Of a stretch of 64,000 bases of DNA, positions 52,301 through 59,815 are shown in pieces (the stretch's first letter is position 1; each line of letters begins with the position of its first letter). The notes under the pieces were generated by a model. It made no database searches and was not told the origin of the DNA. It saw nothing but the letters and a program-made list of their open reading frames with translations. A program made the translations under genes and the position numbers. Source of the DNA: Mycobacterium triplex (GTDB lineage: Bacteria > Actinomycetota > Actinomycetes > Mycobacteriales > Mycobacteriaceae); assembly GCF_000689255.1 (NCBI RefSeq), contig NZ_HG964447.1, forward strand, positions 62,001-126,000, written 5' to 3'.

Positions 52301-52323
52301 GGGTGATGCAGGCTGCATCACCC
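52301..52323. promoter_or_regulatory. Second GTGATGCA-N3-TGCATCAC inverted repeat, between parB and parA
   Basis: The arms extend to 10 bases (GGGTGATGCA / TGCATCACCC) around GGC. It lies 26 bases upstream of the parA start and 1.79 kb from the first copy. Placement in front of both partition genes fits an operator or a parS site. Confidence 0.7.
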
Positions 52324-52348
52324 GCCCCATGCTCAAAGGAGATTATCG

Positions 52349-53227
52349 ATGTCCACTTACACCGTCGCCAACATGTCTGGCAGCGTCGGGAAAACGACGA
52401 CCGTCGTGACCACCGCCATCCAGCTCGCAGGCTCTGGCCTGCGGGTGCGCGTCATCGATCTCGACCCCCAAGCAAACGCCAGCACCTGGCTGGGCTACCC
52501 CGACATCAGCGGTGTCACCATCGCCGATGTACTACGCCAGCAAGCCACAATCGACGACATCGAACGGCCCGCTCGCATCATCCAGGGTTTCACCGACGCC
52601 GGCGAACCCGAATACACCACCGACGAGGCCACCGAAATGCACATCGGCAACCTGACGGTCGTGCCCGCCGCCCGCTCGACTCTGGACAAACTGATGGTCG
52701 AACTACCGGCCGTGACCGGAGGCGTACTGCGCCTGCGGGATGCCCTCGAAGCGGCCACTCCTGTTGACGTCACCCTCATCGACTCCCCCGGCTCCAACAG
52801 CGCACTAGTCACCACGGCACTGATCGCGTCCTCAGTCGACGAGGACGGCCCTTCCGGCGGATGGGGATTGATCATGTGCACCAAACCAGCAGGCAAGGAA
52901 TCAGAAGGCATCCAGGCGCTCTTGCAAGAACTCGCGATCATCAAAAAGACCTTCAGGATCGACATCCCGCTTTTGGCCATCGTGCCGTGCGCCGTGCCAG
53001 GCACCGGCGGCGTGTACCGCGAACAGATGGAGTACTTACAGGAAGGCTTCGGTGACAAGGTCACACCGGCGGTCCGACGTAGCTCGATCGTGGATGAGGC
53101 CTACACCAACTACCTTCCCGTCCCGCTGTATGGATACCGAGCCAAAGACGTCAGCAAAGACTACGAGAACGTCATTGACCATATGAAGCGCCAAGGAATG
53201 TTCCGCCCAGCAGCCATCAAAGCCTAG
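52349..53227 (+). CDS. parA: ParA-like partition ATPase with altered P-loop
   Basis: A 292-residue ATPase. The P-loop is ANMSGSVGKTTTVV (about residues 7-20), so the signature lysine of the ParA deviant Walker A (KGGVGKT) is replaced by Ser. Other landmarks are normal: VIDLDPQANASTWLGY, TLIDSPGSNS and the NxxTP-like NYLPVPLYGYR. It follows parB, the reverse of the common parA-parB order. GGAGAT lies about 9 bases before ATG 52349. The ATPase type is clear; activity may differ because of the missing lysine. Confidence 0.85.
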   Translation: MSTYTVANMSGSVGKTTTVVTTAIQLAGSGLRVRVIDLDPQANASTWLGYPDISGVTIADVLRQQATIDDIERPARIIQGFTDAGEPEYTTDEATEMHIGNLTVVPAARSTLDKLMVELPAVTGGVLRLRDALEAATPVDVTLIDSPGSNSALVTTALIASSVDEDGPSGGWGLIMCTKPAGKESEGIQALLQELAIIKKTFRIDIPLLAIVPCAVPGTGGVYREQMEYLQEGFGDKVTPAVRRSSIVDEAYTNYLPVPLYGYRAKDVSKDYENVIDHMKRQGMFRPAAIKA

Positions 53228-53231
53228 CTCC

Positions 53232-53465
53232 GTGGACGGCCCCGCCAAATCCAGCGACCTCAGCAAGGTCAATGTCCCCACCGAGCTGCACCACAGGGCC
53301 CGCGCGGCTGTGCGCATCGTCGAGCGCGTCACAGGCCGCCGCTACACCATCACCCAATTCATCGAGGAAGCTATCGTCGCCCAGCTGCGCGTAATCGAGC
53401 ACGACTACAACGAGGGCCGCGAGATCCTCCCCGACCCACAACCCCTCGAACCGGGGCGACGCTAA
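53232..53465 (+). CDS. Ribbon-helix-helix-like small protein after parA
   Basis: A 77-residue protein starting GTG 53232, 4 bases after the parA stop. KVNVPTELHHRARAAVRIVERVTGRRYTITQFIEEAIVAQL fits the RHH fold (strand, helix, turn with T-I-T, helix). Small RHH proteins next to ParA often act as centromere-binding proteins or repressors, so it may complete the partition module. Confidence 0.72.
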   Translation: MDGPAKSSDLSKVNVPTELHHRARAAVRIVERVTGRRYTITQFIEEAIVAQLRVIEHDYNEGREILPDPQPLEPGRR

Positions 53466-54225
53466 GGCGCGTTGACAGCCCCGCCGCTCCACGATGAGCC
53501 GTCGGGCTCATGCGGCGACGCCAAATGCACACGATACTGAGGTCACGTTGCTGACCCGAGTGCGCACGCCGCCGCATTCAAGAACCCGGGCTGATTTCGC
53601 CTTACGCCCATGAGAATCCGAAGCCGCGACTCAGTGCCCTGGCGCCGCATCGGACACGAGGGGCGGTGAAGGGTCCTCCCGCTGCACGACCAGGCTCCCC
53701 CACTGCCGCGTCCATATAGCCCGTGTGACCTGCGATATCCGGGCGATAACCGGATAACGAGACGTGTGACTCGCGGGTATCGCACCGGATAACATGAGGG
53801 TCATCAACGGGTGACTGCCCGCCCTATGTGCGAATCTGCGTACGTGGCAGTGACGCCTGTGGTGCCGGGTCTAGCGCCGCATCGTTGTCGGCTGACCGAC
53901 GCGTTGCCACACGCACGGACAACGCACGTATGCCCGTGTGGCGCAACGTCCAACGCCTCAGCCAACTACCCGTGCGGCCCACCGCGTGAACACACGGCGG
54001 TCGCAACGCTCTAGCGACCACCCGTGCACCCACAACATGTCCCGGACGCGCAGACGTCCGAATTGACGGCAGCACAGTGCCGTGACCACACGGGCCGATC
54101 GCCGCCCGGGCCCACGGGCGAAGGACCGTCGGTCGCAACGTCCAAATAGTGGGCTAGGTAACGGTTCGACTTCACGTCCGTGCGCCTACATGACATCTCG
54201 CGGGTGGGTACGTACGTTGCGACGC
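53466..54225. other. 760-base non-coding region between two partition modules
   Basis: No convincing gene: the only frame of note (53811-54014, 67 codons) has no domain. The region holds a repeated block at 53722-53793 and an inverted repeat GCCACACG/CGTGTGGC with arms at 53906-53913 and 53935-53942. Long non-coding DNA with repeats between par genes suggests replication or partition sites. Confidence 0.45.
53722..53793. repeat. Two iteron-like direct repeats (GTGTGAC ... CCGGATAAC)
   Basis: Copy 1 at 53722-53758 and copy 2 at 53763-53793 each begin CGTGTGAC, contain GCG and ATC-type sub-words in the same order, and end CCGGATAAC. Starts are 41 bases apart and the internal spacing differs by 6 bases. 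Such blocks are typical of binding sites for a replication or partition protein. Confidence 0.5.
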
Positions 54226-55158
54226 ATGACAATGACTGGGCCCGATGCGCGGGCCATCCTCGTAGCGAATCAGAAAGGCGGAGTTGGAAAGTCAACGACC
54301 GTCGCCGCAGTGGCGGAAATGATCGCCGCCGCGGGAAAAAGGGGCCGTCGCGTGCTCGTCGTCGACGGCGACCCACAGGCCAACGTCACCGTCGAAGATC
54401 TCGGCGTCGACGGAGACCGCGGACAATCACTGGCCCAGACCCTGCAATTCGGTGCGCCGCTTGTCCCGGTGCGCAACGTACGGGCCAACCTCGACGTAGT
54501 CGCCGGCGGTCCACAACTTGCCGTCGTCGGCGCCGGCGCTCACCTGATGGCCGAGAACGGCATTGACATGGCCGCCAACCTGGAAAACCAGCTCGCCAAA
54601 CTATGCGAAGACGAAGGCTATGACCTGGTCCTCATCGACTCAGGTCCAGGTGACGTACCGCTGCTCGATACCTATCTCACCGTCGCCAACTATCTGTTGA
54701 TCCCCACCCGCGACGACCAAGCCAGCCTGGGCGGTGTCGAACGGTTGGCGCGACGCTTCTGGCGAGCACGCAAACTCGGTGCCTCCATCCAACTTCTCGG
54801 TGTGCTGCTGTTCGATGTCAACCCACGAGCGAAAAAGCGCAACCAGGACGTGTTCGATCAAGTCAGCGAAATGCTCGAAGGCAGCGGGACAACGCCGTTC
54901 GACATCACGATCCGCTCCGCACCCGCGGCCGCCGTCGACATGCGAACGCTCCACAAAACCGCCGGCGAACTCGTTGCGCTAGCCAACGACGACCGCCGAG
55001 CTCGACTGTCGAAGCTGCGCGACAACCAAAGTCCCGAGCGCGCCATGTGGACGAGTGACCCCACCGGCCTTGCCGCCGACTACCAAGAGCTCGTCCGCCA
55101 AATCGTCACACGGCTCGGCCGATACGAATCAGTGACGGCGGGGGAGCGGGTCGGATGA
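54226..55158 (+). CDS. Second ParA-family ATPase
   Basis: A 310-residue ATPase with a canonical deviant Walker A VANQKGGVGKSTTVAAV (about residues 12-28), LVVDGDPQANVTVEDLG and DLVLIDSGPGDVPLLD. The start is ATG 54226 or 54232; the longer reading from 54082 has an Arg-rich extension without family support. The stop overlaps the next gene (ATGA), forming a two-gene module distinct from the parB-parA genes upstream. It is probably a second partition system, as in multireplicon or cointegrate plasmids. Confidence 0.85.
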   Translation: MTMTGPDARAILVANQKGGVGKSTTVAAVAEMIAAAGKRGRRVLVVDGDPQANVTVEDLGVDGDRGQSLAQTLQFGAPLVPVRNVRANLDVVAGGPQLAVVGAGAHLMAENGIDMAANLENQLAKLCEDEGYDLVLIDSGPGDVPLLDTYLTVANYLLIPTRDDQASLGGVERLARRFWRARKLGASIQLLGVLLFDVNPRAKKRNQDVFDQVSEMLEGSGTTPFDITIRSAPAAAVDMRTLHKTAGELVALANDDRRARLSKLRDNQSPERAMWTSDPTGLAADYQELVRQIVTRLGRYESVTAGERVG

Positions 55159-55862
55159 GCCCTTCACGCACCCGCGGCAAGCCGCTGTTCGACCCCGAGG
55201 CGCTCAATCAGGACCTGGACGAACTGTGGCCGGCCCGTCCACGCGCCGCTGCCGCGCCGACTCCACCGCCGGTTTCGCCACAACCGGCAGACACCGCTGT
55301 CAGTGCCGAACCGGCCCACTCTGACCCGCGGCCGGCAAGTGCCTCGGTCATCGAACCGGTACTCGCAAGCGCCCCCGCGACTGAATCGGCCCGCGCAACC
55401 ACGCCAGCAACGACCAGCCCGGAACAGCCCACAAAACCGCGACAGACAACTACCGGACGGCCGAGCACAAGAACCCGTCCACCCGAGGTCTTGCTATCAG
55501 CGGAAGTCTACGACGAGCTCTACCGAACCCAGATCGCCGAAAAGAAGGTACGCCGCGGACTCGCCCGAACGATGGGCGCCATCGTCTTGGACGCCATCGA
55601 AACCCACGCGACGAAACTGGCGACAACCTGGACTACCCAGCGATACGCCGTAGGGGAGGGCCAACTATTCGAACGCCCGTCCTCGCACGCAGTCCCGCGG
55701 CGGCGTCGCCACGCAACCGCTCCACGCACCGTCGTTCTGTCAGGAGTGACAGCCGCAAACGGTCAACGGCTTGACAACCTCGTCGAGGCCTGGGCCGCCG
55801 GCACGCGAAGCGCACTCGTGGAACAAGCACTCAGATACGAATTTGGGCTCATCCCGGACTGA
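55155..55862 (+). CDS. Partner of the second ParA, probable DNA-binding protein
   Basis: A 235-residue protein. The first 115 residues are Pro/Ala/Thr-rich and disordered. The rest has two segments that could be RHH-like: EVLLSAEVYDELYRTQIAEKKVRRGLARTMGAIVLDAIETH (about 113-153) and TVVLSGVTAANGQRLDNLVEAWAAGTRSALVEQALRYEF (about 192-230). Two RHH-like motifs in tandem could bind DNA as a pseudo-dimer. The overlap with the ParA gene supports a centromere-binding role, which is an inference. Confidence 0.6.
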   Translation: MSPSRTRGKPLFDPEALNQDLDELWPARPRAAAAPTPPPVSPQPADTAVSAEPAHSDPRPASASVIEPVLASAPATESARATTPATTSPEQPTKPRQTTTGRPSTRTRPPEVLLSAEVYDELYRTQIAEKKVRRGLARTMGAIVLDAIETHATKLATTWTTQRYAVGEGQLFERPSSHAVPRRRRHATAPRTVVLSGVTAANGQRLDNLVEAWAAGTRSALVEQALRYEFGLIPD

Positions 55863-56105
55863 TTCGCGCGAATTCGCCTGGCTGCGCGTCGCAGCGGGAA
55901 CAAATTGCTGATCGCATCCTGATAAGTCACATCCGCCCGTCGCGAAGAGCGGGAGCAGCTGTTGACCCGCGAAAGTCCGCTACGGTCAAGTACTTTGCGC
56001 GCGAGGGTGACTGTGATTATCCAGCGTGGCGTTAGTCCCGCGGGATCTGTTCACGTCCAGTCGGTTCGGGGAAATCTGGCGCTATTCACCGATTCCCATC
56101 GGCGG

Positions 56106-56690
56106 TCAGATCGCGTTGCGCCCGGGTGGAGTGGCGTCCTCTTTGGGGCCGACGCGCCGCACGCGGGTCCTCAGATCGGGGTCGCTCAGGAAGCCGTCGA
56201 TGAGCGGAACCGGCCCGCCGACACAGGTCCAGTCGTCGTCCCACAGCGTGGACACCAGCCAGGACCGATCCACCGGGAACATCAGGTCCGGCAGGCGAGT
56301 TGACCGCGACGACCATAAGTCGTCGGACCGCCAGCAGGCGGCCTGTTCTGGTCCGGCCTGTACGAGTACATAAGGCCAGTTCGCATACAACGTCACTCTT
56401 GGCGCGTCAGGGAAAACGACGTCCGCGGACCCAGTGTCGAGGTAACCAATCCACCACTGTTGATCCGGCGACTGTCTAGTGAGTAGTGCGACGATAGCCT
56501 GGTCGTGGCTCTGCTTTTCAGCTTGGGGCTTTGGCAGTAAAACGGTGGCGTAGTCATCGAATATCGGCGGGATCGCCGACGTGATTCTGACGCCGATCGA
56601 GGTAGCCGTGGTGATCCATGCGACATCCGCGCGCGTACCAATCGGCCAACTCTTGCCGTCTCGGATGACCGGACTCACCGCGTCGACCAA
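56106..56690 (-). CDS. Unassigned mycobacterial protein
   Basis: About 194 residues from TTG 56690; internal GTGs are alternative starts. It contains SWPIGTRADVAWITTATSIGVRITSAIPPIFDDYATV and later QQWWIGYLDTGSADVVFPDAPRVTLYANWPYVLVQAG, with many Trp and aromatic residues, and a beta-rich profile. It resembles hypothetical mycobacterial proteins I recall with the same WPIGT...ITSAIPP opening, of unknown function. No membrane segment or catalytic motif. Confidence 0.62.
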   Translation of the reverse strand: MVDAVSPVIRDGKSWPIGTRADVAWITTATSIGVRITSAIPPIFDDYATVLLPKPQAEKQSHDQAIVALLTRQSPDQQWWIGYLDTGSADVVFPDAPRVTLYANWPYVLVQAGPEQAACWRSDDLWSSRSTRLPDLMFPVDRSWLVSTLWDDDWTCVGGPVPLIDGFLSDPDLRTRVRRVGPKEDATPPGRNAI

Positions 56691-56977
56691 CGCCGATAGT
56701 GTGTGTGCACCAAAGCATTATCTGTCGGGACAGTGGAGGTTTGCACCCGAGCCGGCTGCGGGACTGATCTGATCGGCCGGTTTCGGGGGAGATGTCACTC
56801 GGAGCACCGATAGTTAAGAGCAGAACCGAGAGGATCCGCAATTGGCCAATGAACAGTCCGCTGAGCCCACATCAGGACGCCATGCATGTTTCGACGCCGG
56901 TGTGCGCGCGCCCTACCGCGGGCTCGTGTGCGACCGACGTCACGGGCACTGATCCGGCGAACCGAGGAGCCCCCAAC

Positions 56978-57337
56978 ATGGTCGCCACGACCATCACGTT
57001 CAGCACCTCCCGAGGGGTCGTCTCGTGGAGTGCGCTCGAGCGGCGCGCAGTTGGGCCGCCCGGCGGGATTGCTGGCGGCTTACTTGGTGGTGAACCAGCC
57101 TTGGTCGCTATTGTGCGTGAGATCCTTGCCGGCAGCTTGCCGAAAACAGTGCGCGTGGCAGAGCCCAACCTCGACTATATGTTCACCCGGAACCGCGACA
57201 CCGCCGCCGACGTGGCCGCCGCGATGCTCGTGGCCGGCAACGGTAGAGGACGGCTTTCCGATACAGGGTGGGAGGTACTGGACGCCGCGATGGAAAGCGA
57301 CCGCGCTGACGAGGATTTCCGTGGTCTGACGACCTAA
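56978..57337 (+). CDS. Unassigned small protein
   Basis: A 119-residue protein from ATG 56978, which has GAGGAG 8 bases upstream. A longer reading from 56792 lacks coding character before this point. The C-terminal half reads RNRDTAADVAAAMLVAGNGRGRLSDTGWEVLDAAMESDRADEDF, predicted helical and acidic. No family recognised. The neighbouring genes are on both strands, so it may be monocistronic. Confidence 0.5.
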   Translation: MVATTITFSTSRGVVSWSALERRAVGPPGGIAGGLLGGEPALVAIVREILAGSLPKTVRVAEPNLDYMFTRNRDTAADVAAAMLVAGNGRGRLSDTGWEVLDAAMESDRADEDFRGLTT

Positions 57338-57427
57338 TTGTCGACCGGGGATTGATCAGCGACGGGGGAGGGGAATCGCCTGACCTACATGGCGGATAGA
57401 TCGCGGGTGTGCGGGCTGTGGCGCGTT

Positions 57428-57676
57428 CTACGCATCATCATCGTGTGCGGCATGACGGCCATCGAAATTGGTGAAGGCGCACTGCGGGCCAGGGGTCGGC
57501 ATGTAGACCGTGGCCGCACATTGGCGGCAGTGAAAGCTGCGATGAACGGATCCGCAGGAACATTGTTGGCTGCCGACCAGGACACGTCCGCCACCTCGCA
57601 GCCTGTGGCCGTTGGGGCACAGCGGTGGGGGCGGCGGTTCTTCCCAACCTCGGCGAGTACGGCGCAGACCACCCAC
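57428..57676 (-). CDS. Zinc-ribbon-like small protein
   Basis: An 82-residue protein with paired cysteines: CPNGH, then CSCGS, then CRQC (about residues 20-55). The spacing CPxGH...GRVLVGSQQCSCG...FHCRQC matches, from memory, small mycobacterial zinc-ribbon proteins. The opposite-strand frame over the same bases has no domain and is taken as a shadow. GTG 57676 is the likely start. The function is unknown; nucleic-acid binding is possible. Confidence 0.55.
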   Translation of the reverse strand: MGGLRRTRRGWEEPPPPPLCPNGHRLRGGGRVLVGSQQCSCGSVHRSFHCRQCAATVYMPTPGPQCAFTNFDGRHAAHDDDA

Positions 57677-57689
57677 GAAGGTCCATCGT

Positions 57690-57950
57690 ATGCCTAGCCT
57701 CCCGCCGGAGGCGGTGCGACAAGGACTGCTCGCCGCGCTGACTAAAGCGGCCGGGCCAATGACGACCGCTGAACTACGGCGCGGTCTTTCAACTAGTTTC
57801 GGCGCGGACGTGGTTCACAAACGCATCTATCACAACTTGGAGATCCTCGAGAAACGCGGCCAGGTAATCCGCGCAGGCACGGTGGGTCGCCACACGACGT
57901 GGCGGCTCAGTATGGCGAACACAGTGATCGCACGTGGACTGACTAGCTGA
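57690..57950 (+). CDS. Small winged-helix-like DNA-binding protein
   Basis: An 86-residue protein starting ATG 57690. It reads like a winged helix: QGLLAALTKAAGPMTTAELRRGL, then HKRIYHNLEILEKRGQVIRAGTVGRHTTWRL, where the recognition helix and a basic wing are followed by a short tail. It is divergent from the zinc-ribbon gene (14 bases between starts), so the two may share a control region. Confidence 0.62.
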   Translation: MPSLPPEAVRQGLLAALTKAAGPMTTAELRRGLSTSFGADVVHKRIYHNLEILEKRGQVIRAGTVGRHTTWRLSMANTVIARGLTS

Positions 57951-58322
57951 AAGCGTTGAGTGTGACAAATAAGCAGTTTTGCGTCGTGCCTTTATGCAGG
58001 CCAGACCTGGACCAGGTCATCAAGGGGCACAAGAAACACTTGTAGACAAGCACAACGAATGCTTGTTGGTGTCACAGTTCGTGGATAGCATCACACTCAG
58101 TGTCAGGGTGAGGTTGCCGCTTGTTGCGGTGGTTGGATCCTGATCACCTGGTGTCTGGCTCGTAGCGTCGCTGCCGCCCTCGGGTTGGCGTTCATGGGTT
58201 TTGTCGGCATCAGGTGTGAAGGACCGGCCGGCGTGACTTGATAGGAGCGTGGCGTCGCCCCCCACTGAGATGTGTCCGCCGACCGGCCCAACCGTCACCT
58301 CACAGTGAAGGAGGCAACCTCC
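57951..58322. other. Non-coding end upstream of the IS110-type transposase
   Basis: A 372-base stretch without genes. IS110-family elements carry a long non-coding end that encodes a structured guide (bridge) RNA, usually upstream of the transposase. Here there is a perfect hairpin ACAAGCA-N7-TGCTTGT at 58046-58066 and other GC-rich pairings. The exact element boundary was not found, so part of this region may be plasmid DNA. Confidence 0.4.
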
Positions 58323-58856
58323 ATGGTTGTTGTTGGAGCCGATGTACACAAGCGCACGCATACGTTCGTCGCCGTGGACGAGGTGGGCCGCAAAGTCGGC
58401 GAGAAGGTCGTTGCAGCCACGACTTCAGGTCATCGCCAGGTGGTGCGATGGGCTCGCAGTCAGTTCGGGGTCGAGCTGGTGTGGGCGATCGAGGATTGCC
58501 GACACTTGTCAGCCCGCCTCGAGCGCGACCTGTTATCCGCCGATCAGAAGGTGGTGCGAGTTCCATCGAAGTTGATGGCTCAGAGCCGGGCCTCGGCGCG
58601 TACCCGAGGCAAGTCTGATCCGATCGATGCGTTGGCCGTCGCGCGAGCTTACCTGCGTGAGCCCGATCTTCCGGTGGCCTCCCACGACGAGGTGTCGCGG
58701 GAGCTGAAGCTGCTGGTGGACCGCCGTGAAGACCTTGTGGGGCAACGTACTTCGACGATCAACCGGTTGTTGTGGCGCGTGCACGAACTTGATCCGGGCC
58801 GAGCACCGAAACCGGCGTCGCTGGATCTGAGCAAGCACCGCAGGTTTGCTCGGTGA
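58323..58856 (+). pseudogene. IS110-type transposase, N-terminal part (frameshifted)
   Basis: The first 177 residues of an IS110-family transposase with the DEDD RuvC-like residues visible: GADVHKRTHTFVAV (Asp), VWAIEDC (Glu), KSDPIDALAVARA (Asp). The helical segment LKLLVDRREDLVGQRTSTINRLLWRVHELDP follows. The frame ends in TGA at 58854, and the rest of the protein continues one frame over. ATG 58323 is the usual start; the longer reading from 58272 is rejected. Confidence 0.85.
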
Positions 58857-59376
58857 CTGGTTGGCTACCCAGCGTGGTCTGGTCGCCGAGCTGGCCCGCG
58901 AGGAGTTGGCCGACATCACCCGACTCACCGAAGCCATCAATGCCTTGACCAAACGTATCGGCGAGCGCGTCCGTGCGATCGCTCCGGCGCTTTTGGCGAT
59001 GCCCGGCTGTGGCGAGCTGACCGCGGCCAAGATCATCGGTGAAACCGCCGGGGTCACCCGCTTCAAAAGCGAGGCCGCCTTCGCCCGCCACACCGGGGTA
59101 GCCCCGATCCCGGTCTGGTCGGGAAATACCGCCGGCCGCGTGCGCATGACTCGCTCGGGCAACCGTCAACTCAACGCCGCTCTGCACCGTATCGCGGTCA
59201 CTCAAATCCGCCTCGACGGCCTTGGTCGGGCCTACTACCGAGGCCGGCTCGCCGCTGGTGACTCCAGGCCCGAGGCCCTGCGCTGCCTCAAACGCCGCCT
59301 GGCCCGTGTCGTGTTCCACCACCTCCACACCGACCACCACAACCGAATCCAGCCTTGCCAACCGGCAGCGGCTTGA
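58846..59376 (+). pseudogene. IS110-type transposase, C-terminal part (frameshifted)
   Basis: The remaining 176 codons of the same transposase. They contain the transposase_20 domain: LLAMPGCGELTAAKIIGETAGVTRF, FARHTGVAPIPVWSGNTAGRVRMTRSGNRQLNAALHRIA with the conserved Ser in RSGN. It joins the upstream part in a region of about 10 bases (58846-58856) by a one-base frame change. IS110 transposases are not known to need a programmed frameshift, so this copy is probably inactive. Confidence 0.85.
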
Positions 59377-59422
59377 CATAGGAGAAACCCGTGCTGAACG
59401 TAGCTGCAGAACGCAGGCGGCC

Positions 59423-59815
59423 ATGACGACGACGGATCCTAGCGTCGCGTCGATTCAGGCTGCCGCGCAACGGGAATCGGCAAGCTTTGCCTCGAAGATG
59501 GCTGATTCATCTCTGGCGGCCGCAGTGGATGTCTGGCTGCGCCGCGTGGCCCGTCGCAAAGCTACACCTGCGCAACGTGCTCGACTGGTTAAAGCTGTGG
59601 AACGAGCCAGTGCCGCTGAAACCAAAGCGGTGCAGCTGACGCGCGCCGCGCTCTTACGCGCCGCCGGCCTCGATGAGCGACCCGCCGCCGCGGCGGCGAT
59701 CGCGGCCGGTGCGACCTACACCGAAGTCGGTGCCGTACTCGGGATGACCCAGCAGGGGGCCAGCGCGCGCATCCGTCCGTACCTGGCCGCCCGCACGCCT
59801 GAAGGCCGCCTATGA
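59423..59815 (+). CDS. Small HTH protein heading the Tap-like operon
   Basis: A 130-residue protein, mostly helical and Ala/Arg-rich. The C-terminus has an HTH-like segment, AAGATYTEVGAVLGMTQQGASARIRPYL, similar to sigma-factor region 4 or phage regulators. ATG 59423 is taken because the longer reading overlaps the IS110 gene. The stop overlaps the start of the next gene (ATGA), so it forms the first gene of a four-gene overlapping operon. Confidence 0.65.
   Translation: MTTTDPSVASIQAAAQRESASFASKMADSSLAAAVDVWLRRVARRKATPAQRARLVKAVERASAAETKAVQLTRAALLRAAGLDERPAAAAAIAAGATYTEVGAVLGMTQQGASARIRPYLAARTPEGRL

Larger units (their letters stand above)
57951..59376 (+). mobile_element. IS110-family insertion sequence (ends not resolved)
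   Basis: It comprises the non-coding 5' end and the frameshifted DEDD transposase. IS110 elements lack terminal inverted repeats and do not duplicate their target, so the limits cannot be fixed by eye. The coordinates given are an outer estimate based on the flanking genes. Confidence 0.6.

Noticed and set aside
53811..54014. 67-codon plus-strand frame in the par intergenic region
   Set aside because: No ribosome site, Cys/Pro/His-rich without domain, and it overlaps repeats that look like binding sites.
57389..57697. 102-codon plus-strand frame over the zinc-ribbon gene
   Set aside because: The minus strand shows regular cysteine pairs and a family-like pattern; the plus frame has none.
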